Origin: Ptychodera flava | Taxonomy: Eukaryota; Hemichordata; Enteropneusta; Ptychoderidae | Length of the DNA: 64,000 bases | Assembly: GCF_041260155.1 (NCBI RefSeq) | Contig: NW_027248278.1 | Location: forward strand, 18,798,244-18,862,243 | Direction: 5' to 3' | Shown here: one piece after another, positions 11,341 through 24,010 of the stretch | Layout of the letters: each line of letters begins with the position of its first letter | Position numbering within the stretch: the stretch's first letter is position 1 | Program-made: the position numbers and the translations under genes | Notes under the pieces: model-generated | What the model was told of the DNA's origin: nothing | The model's database searches: none | Seen by the model: the letters and a program-made list of their open reading frames with translations, nothing else

Positions 11341-12779
11341 GAGTCACATCAGACTAACCATTTTTAAAATTCCGTCGAAGAATCTATTACCAAGGAGGGG
11401 AGACCTCTGACATCAATTATTATTTTTGCTTTCTCAAAAATGTCAAACCAACCACTAAGCCACTACTAAGCGTTGCGTGTTGTAAGCACGATAATGGTGG
11501 TGTATATGTACATAATAATTAAAATTCGCGGCTCACATTTTCATGTTTTGTGCACTGATAAACTGTTCACACGTTCGCAATTATATATATACAAACAGTA
11601 CAGAATGTAAGCCCACTCTGTTTTCTAAATGAGTTCACGACTTGAAAGCGGTCATAAGACCAGTGATATAGCATGGTAATATTAAACGAGGGTTCGTGGG
11701 CTATGTCTCGACGGAACTTGAGACCTATGGTACCGATTAATACTCATTCGCATGAGTTGGCCAGCACTTACGGATGGAACAAGGGTTGGGTCAAATTGTT
11801 CAGCTTCAAAAATTGAAACCAAAATACTAAGGGACGTATGTTCCAGAATTCGTTTCATGATCAGCTGAAACTCCTTAAACTTTGTAGCCAATCAGGCGAT
11901 GGACCTGGCAGCGACAAGCATCATTCGAGGGGTTTACATCACCTGAGCGATGGACTTCTTTGGTTCTACTGCGCAGGCTCAAAGTGAAGAACAGCGAACG
12001 CACAAATATGATCAATAGTGGTCGAAATCATGACGTTGGTGCATGTTGCCGTGCCACAAGTGTCAGGTGAAAATGAAAAGCCTGATGTTAACCTTGAACT
12101 CTTTGATAAGAACCCCAACACGTGTGTCGCTAGTAAGAAATCGATGATTGTTATTGATAGAAATCAGTATTTAGTACTTGCAGTATTCTTATGTTCGGTG
12201 AGCAATCGATATACACTAAAGGACTCTGTATTCTTTGCGGTTTTCACAGAATATCGTCAACTAAATGCACAAAATTTTAAATTTTTTGAAACATTACATA
12301 AATCACAAACTCTGATTAACTAATCTTGAGACGCACACATCAGCTATTGTCGATGATTTCAATTTGGCCAAGCAACATTTAAATTGAACTGGGTTTCGTG
12401 CCATATGGACTTATTATAAGCTCGGGCAAATTGGGGCCTGAACAACTTGAGCTGGAACATCTCAAGACTAGATCATCTTGAAATCTTACCGAATTTTTAG
12501 ACTAGTTATAATATTGCCCCCCCCAAAAAAAAACAAACCCAAACCAAACAAACAAAACCCCATAAATAAGTGTTCAGTAAGACGACATAACTACTTACGA
12601 AGAGAAATCGGATATAGTACAATATGGACACTTGACAAGTCGGGCGCGTTACAATAAGATTGAGACCACAGCGGCACACAAGTGCTAATTGAAATATGAG
12701 GAAGAAAAAAAGAATACTGCTATTAAACCTGGTTTTGTGTATGAGCCTTATTTCATTGGTCTGACTCTTTTATTGTACA
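11341..12779. other. Unit A, no gene seen
   Basis: Collinear with 24010-25518 of unit B. Open frames here (for example 12018-12323) are not preserved as frames in unit B. A tract of C then A homopolymer sits at 12510-12545. No splice-consistent exon recognised. Confidence 0.5.
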
Positions 12780-13190
12780 AGGTATTTCATTTAATATTTG
12801 ACATTTCACCAGGTGAGCTATTCAAATACTTAAACGCTTCTTTATCGAACACACACACAGTGTAATACAATGCTTGACCACAACAAAAAATGTACCGTAT
12901 TACCTGTGCAAATTTCAGTAGAGTTGTGTCGTCTTCTCGTGCGGTATCGTTTGTCAATCACACAAAGGAACTGGTGAAGAGAAGCAAACTTTGGCTGGAA
13001 CTATGGTGTTGAGACTCCACCTTACCTTAACAATCCTAAACGTCACCATTTGCAAATTTCGACAGGAGGCAAACGGAAATCATTGTTACAAAGCAACCTT
13101 TCGTGTTGGTAGGTCAAACGTATTTGGCATATTTAGAATGGGAGTGGATCTTGTGAGGGAGACGGTCACGACTGATCGTTAATGCTTTGT
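12780..13190 (+). repeat. Inverted arm, left, unit A
   Basis: Contains TATTTGACATTTCACCAGGTGAGC and continues about 400 bp. Read as the reverse complement, 14100-14510 gives the same sequence with moderate divergence, so this is an inverted repeat with about 900 bp between arms. Translated fragments such as FDISPGELLKYF occur in both arms, but frames are broken differently in each copy. Confidence 0.7.
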
Positions 13191-14099
13191 GATTCTCTTA
13201 AGGGCGCTTAAGATTCAACCATTCGTAACACAATTCCAATGCCAATCCAACAGGAAACAGCAACCCGGATTTTATTCGGTTGTGCTTTGTCTTTGTGCTT
13301 GATATGAGTCTGTCTGTTGGCCTGATATAAGATAATGAAAAGCCTCACATTATGTTCGTTTTGTTCATCCAATATTTTCGGTCATTTACGAAATTCGTCA
13401 TGTGATTTCTAGCGGGTTCTAACTCTCAACCAATGATACCAGAAAATAAATCAAACTGAAGACAAAATCACCACTTCTTCAAAAAGGCTAGTTCAAATAA
13501 ATGCAATAATTGACCTCTGACCTCAGCAAAGCTAGAGTACAATGAAGCACACGCCTGCAAGTACAGACATGTAAATATGCAACATACACGTAGACAAAAT
13601 CAAAACTATGAATGCATCGCTAATGTTTCGTGGATTGAAAAAACGAAAAGGAACCAAGTAAAGCAACAGAAAAGGGGAAAGGAATTTACACCTTTCATCA
13701 AAACCTATTTGTGAGAGTTTGAATGTGAATGAACTTCATCAAATATTTGGTCGTGTGAGAGTGTCGAGAAGATGGCGCTCGTAATATTGTTACCTAAGTC
13801 AATTTTGGTTGACGTGACATGGCTCTTTATCCAGTAACAGAGGGATTATGTCGTTCTCTTCATTGCAGTTCCCTTGATGAGGTTAAAAAGAAAAGATATA
13901 ATCTAAGTAGAACAAATGCACTTGATTTGCGTTAATAATTATTTCTACCTATGCTAATCAGAATAGCCTTGATTATGATGCGATTGCAAACGCGTTTTGT
14001 TAATTTTGGTGTGGTATTAAGGTTTCTTAGACAAACAGACATCACATTCCGATTGGTTCGATTAACAGCGCCCTCTTGAGATGCATCTTGCATTCATGA
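13191..14099. other. Spacer between inverted arms, unit A
   Basis: No gene seen. The block 13430-13880 is repeated twice in unit D (36224-36606 and 36961-37335) and only partly kept in unit B. Confidence 0.5.
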
Positions 14100-14510
14100 T
14101 CAGCCAGAAACCTCTCCACCTCCCGTTTTTAAGAAGTCAAACCCGTCCGAACTACCTACACTTCTGGTTGCATAGTAACAATGGTTTCCATTTGGCCTCT
14201 TTCCAAATGTGCGAATGGTAAACTTCGTCAAACACCAGATTATTCGAGTAACAAGTGGAGTTTTGACAACAGAAAAATGAATTCTGGCCAAAGTTGGGTT
14301 ATCTTCACCAGTTTCTTTGTGTGATTTGATTATCGCTTGACTAGATGACGCAACCGCACAGCAATATGTGCTGGTGATACAGTTCAACCATTTGTTGTGG
14401 TCAAGCATTGTCTTGCATTGTTGTGTTGTTCGATACAGAAAAGTGTAGAAATATTTTAATGGCCTACCTGGTGAAATGTCAAACATCTAATGAGATATCT
14501 TGCAAAATAA
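14100..14510 (-). repeat. Inverted arm, right, unit A
   Basis: Reverse-complement partner of 12780-13190. On the minus strand it keeps an open frame of 128 codons (14486-14100) beginning MFDISPGRPLKYFYTFLYRT. The frame is interrupted in units B and D, so it is more likely repeat sequence than a conserved gene. Confidence 0.65.
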
Positions 14511-15820
14511 AATGTCTTAATACATTCCGATGGTAGATATGGAGATGGAATAGAAGTGACAGGTTATGTCTTCCTTAATACTTGTATCCTTTCGAACTCT
14601 GCGCCGTGTTAAGTATCAACCCATCGACCCGTGCTGACATTGTGTTGATGAGTCCATGAACTGCAGGCGGGTAAGTATCATGAAGTATTTCTTTGCTTTC
14701 GTTTCTCAGACAATGGGCATGATGTTAGAACAACGGCATTACTCATACTCTGCAATCACAGACACAGGCATCCACACACACATAAACACACATACATACA
14801 TACACACACATACATACGTACATGTCGACTAGCGGGTAATAAAAACAATCAAGCAAACAAAAATATCACTGTACAAGAGCGGGATAATTTAGCCGAGTAA
14901 GTTGATCACTAATTTCTCTGGTACCATAGACTGTGATTCCGAATACGATGAAGAACGGGGCATAAATTCCTAAAACAAAGTGTTGTTCCATTAGTAATGG
15001 TTGTTACCGTCGCTTATTGTTGATTGGCCAATCGTTTCTGAAAGCGTCGATCATCATACGTTTGATTTCAACAGGATGCGTTGAAAAGTGTCATATTTAT
15101 ACCAGTCGTACTATATACACTTTGGTTTGCATTCTTTCATGTTGGTTCAAACCTAACCAAACATGGCACATAGTCGAGCGAGTGCCAGGTAAGTATACAC
15201 TGGGTTAGACTGCAATGAGAGAAACCAAGCGGTCGCAAGTACGCAAGAATAGTACTTACTCGTGCTTCAGATACCTGTTACTGACAAATTACACCGGACA
15301 CTTCAAATTACTAACAAGGCTAATTAACCAATGGCTTTGCAAGTCGATCTTCTTATAAACAGAATGGGCGTTCGACTCAGTCTCTCACCACAAGGCTAGA
15401 TTCAGGTGCAGCCAAAGAACCATGCACATTTAAAGAGATCCTTATTATGATAAGATAATTGTGCATGATTCGAATGGCACCGTTTTGGTGGGAAGGACTG
15501 TAGGGGGAGGGTTTACAAGACACACAATTGTGAATGTTTTTCTTTACCTTTGGCAGGTTTTTGGTCGTTCAGATCTCCTGTATAATGTTGGCCAAATAGA
15601 GTTGTGTAGCTGTAACGCATCTCAAAGATTTATCTAAATTCATGTTACCAAGTACAAGGATATCACACGTAATATATTTTGAAAAAATATCCAATGTCGC
15701 TAACAAATGACTGCAATTCCGTTATCACCATTAAGACTGGATATCACACACGGGTCACGCTGACCGTTGAAGAATACCATATTTTGCCGATTTTTAGGAC
15801 CGAACGAGAAAATGTATTAA

Positions 15821-16173
15821 AGGTAGAACGCGCCTCGGGGACAGATGTTCGGACTCTCTAATTGCTACAACTCTCGTCTGATCTATCACTCTTTGGGGGC
15901 TCATTTCAAAGCTCTTGGAGACAGAAACACTTTCATCGTCTTAGTTTTTTAAATATCCAAACTTTGTTTCATCCTATAGAGTTAACACAGGGATGGCGGC
16001 CATTTTGAATTTCAAAGTATCGCAAAATTTTCTGTTATTTGTTTCTCTAGTTCCAAACTTTTGCACGGTGACCACCGTATTTTATTGTTGATTTGATATG
16101 AGAATGATTATAAGTTCATTCATGAAATTTTGAGCAGAAGTTTCAGTCTTTCTCTTTAGAGGCGCATACTACC
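15821..16173. mobile_element. TTAA-flanked MITE, unit B copy
   Basis: Same element at the same place as 1835-2181. Left TTAA is at 15817-15820 followed by AGGTAGAACGCGCCTCGGGG. The right flank has decayed to ATAA (16174-16177) after GGCGCATACTACC. Confidence 0.75.
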
Positions 16174-16701
16174 ATAAACCTTAAACACACACAACAAATA
16201 GGCTTGAAAATATATCTTTAAGAAGCCGTTTCTAAAATGTGGCCAGTCTCTGCGAACTTGACTCCTTAATAGAAGGTGCCATGTTCTGTAATTTTGACAA
16301 CATGCAAGCAAATACGGCATCGTACCCATGATAGTTGAAGCATGAACTTGGCGAAGTGAATTCATTACCTTGCATCTTGAACCCCTTCTCTGAGCACAAG
16401 TATAAAAGTGCAAAGATCGAAGTAAAGAGTAATGACGTTTACTTTCCACAAAGATGATAAATTGCTGAAATAGTTTATTTAAAGCTGATTCAAAGTGACA
16501 AATGTGTACAGGAGTGGAAAATTCTCAGTACAAAAATGTCACAAATGAAAAGCCCTGCTACTGATGTCAAATGACAGTCTCTTATAGCGACAAAATTCAC
16601 ACCACCTCATTATTAAATCTAAATATTGGTTACATTTTATGACTATTACTTTGGAATCCCAGTTTCGTCAACTTTTCCTATTATTTGTTTAGCTCTGTTG
16701 T

Positions 16702-17181
16702 TCATTCGGCAATTTCTTCAAACACCTTGTCGATTAATTCCTGCTTCATTTCTCTGTCTTCAATTTCTTCAATTCTTCTTCCAGCTCATCTCTGTCAAAA
16801 TGGTGGAATATATTCTGTTCTATAACTATGTCTGTTTGTGAGAGTGCATGAAGAATTCTACAAGGTTCAACTTTGTCTATCATAACATTCAAATGGCAGT
16901 GAATTTACTATCACAGCGAACAATACCATAATCCTGTTAAGTACTAATTGTACCAATCGTCGTGTATGTGATTTATATCAACTTCATTTATAGTGATTAA
17001 ATATTATGCTTGAAAAAAAATTATGTACTTACATAACCTCATTTATTATTCCCTCGCGTTTGTCTTCCAATTTATTCACAGGCCTTCTTCTTCTTCTTCT
17101 ACTGACACCTTCGGAGTCGCTTATCAGGAGACTCATCACCAGAGCCAAACACAAAAGTAATGCCAATCTGGTCCTCATCAT
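16702..17181 (-). pseudogene. Secreted peptide precursor copy B, frameshifted
   Basis: Same two-exon structure as copies A and C. The signal-peptide exon is intact: ATGATG at 17181 to donor GTAAGT after 17033, 49 codons, with SDSEGVSRRRRRRPV after the hydrophobic core. In the last exon (from 16791) one T/A is missing from the run near 16771-16775: AATTCTTCTT here, AATTTCTTCTT in copy C. The frame shifts after DELEEE and ends at TGA 16748-16746, giving about 64 residues in place of 79. The ancestral stop would be at 16704-16702. Either the copy is decaying or the single base is a sequencing or assembly error, since it lies in a repetitive GAA-type tract. Promoter and exon 1 for this copy are at 18461-18582. 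Confidence 0.7.
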
Positions 17182-18460
17182 CACGAAATATTCTTCAATC
17201 AACAGTTAACCAAATAAATCTAATCAGAGACAGGGAAAGCAATATATGAGTTAGGATGTGCAGTTTTTTAGTTCAATGTTCAAAATACCTTTGTCATTAT
17301 CATAAACTTGTAAAACTTTTGCATGGTTTTCATAACAATGCTAATCAAGGCACTTTGTATAAAAGAATATAACTATTGAGGAAACTAAGCGTTCGGTGCA
17401 GCTAAAGCAATAGACAATACATGCAAACAGATGCTTTTACATTGTTCTATACTTTATCGCCGATTTTCGATTTCCACATCTGCAAAGGGAATGTTTTAAG
17501 GCACTAGAATCGATCGAAACGTTCCGTGCTACGACCCATGCTTCTTATTTCTGAAATAAAAAGGACCGAACCACCTAAGCATGTGCATTTCTCTACAAGC
17601 AAAAACTCAAGACCATGTTCCTAGATTGACATCCAACTTTAAGAATACAATATATAGGAAATGGACGAATGACACATGACGATATGATAACATCAAAATT
17701 TAGGACGACGTCGCCATTGAAGAACTACTGAGTGCATTGTGGTGTAGAGACCACACCCAGAATCCTTGCTGACACCATTATTACAAACACAGTGTTGATA
17801 CAGCTAGTGTTGCCAATACATGTTCAAGTAGTCGGCATACATGGCAATGAAATGAATAGAACAACAAATTTTAGAACTTCTTACACTCTCTGGCGAAGAT
17901 ATTTCAGAACTTTTTTATCGATAAAAACGACCCAAGACAAAAGCATGTTAATAAAAGAAATGATATAAAATATAGCCTCACTAACTTAAAAAACTATATT
18001 GATTTCGGGATAAAACGTTTATGACCGCTCTAAACATGAAGATCTGATCTCATTAAAGTTCAGATTTAAAGATTTCGGAAGGTTATGAATTTCCCTGAAA
18101 TCAAGAGGAACAATTGTCTTTAACATTAAACATTAAACATGAACATATTTAAGCCTTTTCAGTACAGTATAATTAAGGTCATGCTAAGCTATCAAAGACA
18201 TAACACACGAACTATCAGCAACAGTTACTATCAACATCAAGTTATGACCAAGTGATTACAGAACACAATGAAGATGTATTAAAATAATCCATACTCAGGA
18301 AAGATGAACAAGGTTTGGAAAGATAAGAATAAATAAATCCTGTCGATGAAACTTAGACGGAGTTAACATCAAGAAAGCTGATCATTTCTTTACTCCGTCC
18401 ATATTCTACTCACTTAAAACTTCAATAAATACTGGTTTGCTAATTTAACAAGTCACTCAC

Positions 18461-18585
18461 CGATTTCTGTGTCCGTCTGAACTTCACGAGCTGAGAAGCT
18501 GCACTGTCAGTTTTTGCCTTGAACCTCTGTACTTGTATGCCGCTTATTGTCAAGATAAAGGACGCACTGGGTCCTTATATAATAC
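18461..18585 (-). promoter_or_regulatory. TATA promoter and non-coding exon 1, copy B
   Basis: Minus-strand TATATAAGGACC at 18581-18570, exon to 18461, then donor GTGAGTGA, matching copy A almost base for base. Intron 1 to the coding exon at 17219 is about 1.24 kb, the shortest of the three copies and probably nearest the ancestral length. Confidence 0.6.
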
Positions 18586-18829
18586 TCTATTTTAGACCAA
18601 TGAATATTGTCCATTGATATTGACTCATTCGTTGATTTGCATACTCAGACAATACTTATTAATACTCTTTACATATAGAAAGCATTTGTTCAGGAAATTG
18701 CATGCCAAATCTTGTCCTTTTGATACTAAGATCTTGTCATTTTGCCAGGAACACTCTTTGCATGTAGATACCGATATGGAGCCATACTGGTAGTGCCATG
18801 CGAAAGAAGCTCTGTAAAAACTTTCAAAA

Positions 18830-20760
18830 TTCTGCCTGATAGTACAACTTTTCTCAGTCTAGAAAAGGCAGAACTTTAGTATAAACAACTGTGTCTTCTC
18901 TCCTTAATCCTGGTAATAGGTATAGAGCAATACTGATATATACGGACTTTGATATTTGTATGAATTCCTGCATTACAGTAGATGAAGTAATGCCAAGTCT
19001 GCTAAGTCTAAAACCTGGAATATCACCAGGTCCAGACGGGATTCCTGGTGAATTTTATCGTTTTTTCTGCAGACGTTGGCAGACACTCTTGGTTGAGTTA
19101 TCTCATTATATTTTTGATTGATTCTGGCAGTTTTCTGTTGAATGGTCCAGTGCTATTGTAGTTCCATTGTTTAAAAAGGACAAAGAGACGATGTAAATAA
19201 CTATAGAGGTATATCCTTGTTAAAATAACTTGGTAAATTTTTACTTCTATCTTTAATGCTTAATTTACAAAATGGTCAGATTCAATGAACACTGTATCCG
19301 CAAAGGGACATAGCACAATTGATAACATTTTTATTTTGCATGCAACTATCCAGAAATATTTTAGTGTAAGACGTGAAAAGTTCTACTGTCTATCCATCGA
19401 TTTCTAAAAGCTTTTGACCGGGTAAAGCACACATTATTATTATACAAACTAATGTCTCTTGGTGTGAAAAGAAAATTGTACACAATACTTCATTCTATGT
19501 ACAACAGTGTAAAAGCTTGTGTCCAATCACGAAATGATATTTTTCAATACTTTAATTGTCCTAATGGTGTGCGCCAGGGCTGCATTATAAATCCGTTGTT
19601 ATTCTCTTTTTTCTTTAAGAATTAAATACAATGTCAGCAAATGCAGGTCATATTGATATACAGCTCACAGGAATTGTATGATATTTTTTGTCTTCTTTAC
19701 GCTGATGATATTGTTATGTTTGCGGACTCAGTCAGAAATCTACAACAACTTGTAAATGTTCTCTTTGAATTTGTAACAAACGGAATATGAATGTAAACCT
19801 TGATAAAACAAAAATAGTCATTTTTCGCAAGGGAGGTCACAGGTCTCGTCATGAATGTCATAAATCATGTATATAATTATGAATGATATTTTGACAGTTT
19901 CTTATTGGATTGGAAACTTCCTTAAGAAATTTCATTTTAGCTTGTCGATACAATAATTACACCAATTTTGTGTTTTGTGAAATTTGGGGATATCAAGTTT
20001 ATGACTGTCTGGAAAGAATCCAGAGAAGATGGTGTACAAGATTAATGTGTGTTCAAAGTAACACAACTAGTGAGGCAGTAATTGGTGAATGTGGACATTT
20101 GCCTATTTTCGTTTTAACAATAAAACGCTGTGTAAAATACTGGCTGAAATGCCAGGTGACAGAATACCAAAACAAGCATACTTAATGTTCTATAGACTGG
20201 ATAGTATGGGCAGGCACACCGGGTTACGTCCCTGAAAAATGTTTCGTTTTCCTACGGCTTTGGGTATGCCTGGATATTCCAGGAGATGGGTGATAAGTAT
20301 AAGTTTTTGCTGGAAATCGTGTCACGAGTGTCAGATGTGTGTAAACAACAATGGCAATTTAGAATAACTCAAAAACCAATATTCGCACCTACGCTTATTT
20401 CAAAACTGTACAAGAACAAGAGAAATACCGTTCACTCGACTGTAATATTCAACATATTCAAGCTTTTGCTCGTTTTCGTTGTGGAATTTGACCATTAGCT
20501 ATTGAAGAGGGGTGAAGACAGAATATTGACTTACGAGACAGACTTTGTACATTATGCTATCTTAGGGAAGTTGAGGATCAGTTCCATTTTCGTTTGGTAT
20601 GTCCGTTTTATAGAGAACTGAGACAGGAATACTTACAGTGTATTTTCAGACAGAAGCAAATATTCACAAATTCAAAGGATTTATGCAAACAAAATAGACG
20701 AAAACTTTACTCAATCTTTGTAAATTTATTTTCGAGACTTTTTGAAGAGGAAGACAGTAC
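18830..20760 (+). mobile_element. Decayed LINE (reverse transcriptase), unit B
   Basis: Paralogous copy of 6170-8100, at the same relative place. Shows KPGISPGPDGIPGEF near 19011-19055, GVRQGCIINPLLFSFF near 19568 and YADDIVM at 19698. Additional indels compared with unit A confirm decay after duplication. Confidence 0.85.
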
Positions 20761-21244
20761 ATGCTGAATAGTGTGTCGCTACATTAATGTATGACTTCAA
20801 CTTATTGTATATATGATTTTTCCGAAACTTGTATATGGGCAGAAGCCTTTGAACACAATAAACTATTACAATGTTCTTTAAACATAGAAAACATTTGTTT
20901 AGGAAAGTGCATTCCAAATCTTGTCCTTTTGTCTAAAAGATCGATGACCAGAATTATCTATCATTCATACTTTTACAATTGACAACAATATCTTAGCATA
21001 ACATAGACACTTTGCACAACAAGACATCACTTGGACAAAGAGGCATAATAATAACAATAATCAAACTATAGAACAGAAACAAAAGAGCGAATAATAATAG
21101 CTCCAACTGTCATGAAATAAAGACATACATGCCATCCATTATTTGGGCAAATGGAACGCTACGGAACGCTATTGATATCATAAATGCATACAAGATAAAT
21201 GTTATCAATTCAGTTTTCAGAGCATGATTCCGATTTTCTAACTC

Positions 21245-21560
21245 CAAGGCATTACTCTTGCGTTATTAGGCATTAAGATGGTTATTGAGATAGCAATTTA
21301 AGGCATTTGCAGTATCGCCATTGACATACAGTTGATCATTTTAGGCATTTGCAATACCTTTGTTCTCATTCTCATAAATTGTATAGACAATATAAGGCAG
21401 AGTGTCGAATGCAGTTAGCTTAAATCGGATATGGCCACATGCATAATATTGTAAGCATTTTATCCGTTATGTTCGTTTGACTGATATATAAGGTATTTAT
21501 TTCGCCGTAGCAAGATTTCTTTAAAACTTTATAGGGTTTTAATCGTATTTCTATTATATT
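21245..21560. repeat. AGGCATT-rich quasi-repeat, unit B left
   Basis: Collinear with 8570-8830. No gene seen. Confidence 0.45.
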
Positions 21561-22676
21561 AGTCATTAAACAGGCTAACCTAGAAGTTGTGTAACTGGTC
21601 ATGAATAGCCCTTTCGAAAATTTTACAAAGTACTGGAAGTATAGATATTGGTCTGTAATTGTCGGGGTCAGTGGTATCACAAGAATTGAAAAGGGGGTAG
21701 CTTTTGCAGTTTTTCAGTAAGGTGGTTTCTATTTGTTTACAAAGACAAATTGTACAACATAGCCAGTGGTTCAGCTAAGACAATGGCATACACTTTGAAA
21801 ACTGGTATGAATGTTATCCCAGCCTGATGATTTGTTTCAAGGTTACATAACTCATTGCGAACAAATTCAATGGATATGTTTGCAAATGAAAAACCTTTTT
21901 ATATGTTTTCGTAACATGACAAGTGAAGAATGTGTGAATTTTTTGAAACACTAAATTTCTTTGCCAGTAAATTTCCAATGGAGGTCAAGAAGCGATTAAA
22001 ACTAGTTGCAATGTCAATGGATTATGAGCTATGGCCGATAGTTGCCGACTTAAAATTATTTACATTTATTACACGAAAAGCTTGTCGAAATATATTCTAA
22101 GGTCGGTCTAAATGGGCGTCCATTCTTTACATTTAATACATTTAATACATTTTTGTTTGGCCTTTTCTTTCAGATGTTCTCTTCCAACATTATCGCTCTA
22201 ATTTCTTCGTTGATTCATGGAAGATTGTAACCCCTGACACGTTGACTAACAAACGGTGCTCGTCTATTACTAACATTCAATAACAACTGTTTAAAAATAG
22301 CCCATGCACGTTCAACGTCACCAAAACTACAAACTAAATTCCATGGTACACCTTATAGGTCTCTTATAAATGAACTAATAATGAAATTCTTAATTTACGG
22401 GTCTTATGTGTTTTGGTAGGCCTGCTGGTAATTTGCACTTTCTCGTGACAAAGACAGCATCATGATCAAAAAAGGTAGCTGTGACAACGCCCGATTCACC
22501 AATCCGGTGATTGACACAGACACAGATGTGGTCAATGCAAGTTGCTGATGTATTTATGACCCCGTGGCGGATTAAATAACTTGCAATTATATCATAGGCA
22601 TCAACATTGTAGGTATTTGCGTCGATGTTTTTGGTTGTTGAGCTAACGTTTGGGCACTCTTAGGGGTCTTTAGTGA
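21561..22676 (-). mobile_element. Decayed CR1/L2-like LINE, unit B
   Basis: Same fragment as 8880-9981: minus-strand DNYRPISILPVL near 21665-21630 and endonuclease remnants near 22460-22580. It is interrupted by the TIR element at 22677. Confidence 0.75.
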
Positions 22677-23593
22677 TAGCAGGTGGGTGGGCTGGGAAAT
22701 CGGGGAGGGTCACGTTTTAGAAAACTGTCCGAGGGAGAGGGTCATTTTTTCATAAACATCTTGAGGGTGGAGGGTAACTTTAACAGAAGCTGATTTTACA
22801 GCCAAACTTTAGATTGTCCGTGCGATATATACTCAATAGGAAAACACTGACGAAATACACCGATTCTTTTAAATACATATACATTATCGACAAGCTTCAC
22901 TAACAATGAAGATGCAGTGGTATCCTACATTAAACACTTTGAAACAGCTAAAATCGATGAAAGACAAGAGGAAAAAACTCATGGGACAGGTAGCAAAGTG
23001 TATATCAATCATCAAACGTCTATAAATGCACATATATTTGTAGTGTTATGTTTTATATTGGAAAAACTGTTCATAGATCTCACATAGACTGCAATGCACA
23101 GTGAATAAACATTTCGATGAAATTCCAAAAACAATTTCTTGTACACACATGCGCGCTTTCCTTTCCATTTCAAGCAAAGTATATTTACATAATATTATGA
23201 AACATATGTAAATGTACAGATATAGCTTGTTTTGTGTGGGAAAATTGTCAATAGTTTGCCTGGTAGACTCCCATGCTTTATGATTTGCTTTCCTTTGCTG
23301 CGTATGGTTTCGTCACCCTCTCGCAAATGTATGATCCCCTCCCAAAATGCCAGACCTCCCCCTATTAATTTCTGTCCCTAACCTACATAAACGTTAAACC
23401 AAATGTTATGCGGAGTAGCGATACTGGTTCAGTTATTCCTGGGGAGAATGCTGCAGTGATTGGGGAGGGTCAAGTTTAAAAATGTCGGACAAGGGTGAGG
23501 GTAAAACTTTAAAGAGGTTAGGGGGAGGCTCACTTTTTATGGTACAGGCGCGCACGGAATTCCTCCGGCCCATCCCCCTGTAATTACTGAAGG
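22677..23593. mobile_element. Non-autonomous TIR element, unit B
   Basis: Copy of 9982-10905, about 917 bp, same position inside the minus-strand LINE and same G-rich inverted ends. Confidence 0.65.
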
Positions 23594-23639
23594 CTCCATC
23601 AGTAGGCATTGTAGATATTTGCAGTAAGAAAATGAATTT

Positions 23640-24010
23640 TGATTGTCTTCACTTATATTCACATATTTTCATAACATCGATTGAATGGATGTAGGACGGT
23701 GTTCATTGGCACAAGTATTTTAGGCATTATTCAAGTTAGTGATAGGCATTTGCCTTGACATGTTTGGAATTTGGCATATTACTAATGGCATTTTGTTGTT
23801 GAGTACACGCATTTTCATTACAGTCTGAGGCATTTTACTAATCATCTAATATATATGCAATGGTATTATTATTTTAGTTTTTTTATTATTTTAGGCATTT
23901 TCAATGGTATTATAGATCCTTAGTAAATGAATATTAAAGTCACACACATTTGCATCATAATAGGCAGTTGCAATGATGCTATAGGAATTAAGGCCTACAT
24001 AGTGGTCGAA
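23640..24010. repeat. AGGCATT-rich quasi-repeat, unit B right
   Basis: Collinear with 10985-11340, including TAGGCATTATTCAAG and GCAATGGTATTATAGATCC. No gene seen. Confidence 0.45.

Larger units (their letters stand above)
1021..14756. repeat. Segmental tandem duplication, unit A
   Basis: First of two near full-length copies of a 12.6-13.7 kb unit. The shared sequence TTGATTGGCCAATCGTTTC lies at about 1290, 15020 and 27625, giving spacings of about 13.7 and 12.6 kb. Order inside the unit: CA-rich microsatellite, TTAA-flanked MITE, secreted-peptide gene (minus), LINE fragment (plus), LINE fragment (minus) holding a TIR element, then a pair of inverted arms. Unit A is longer than B mainly because intron 1 of the peptide gene is expanded and carries an extra MITE. 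Confidence 0.9.
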
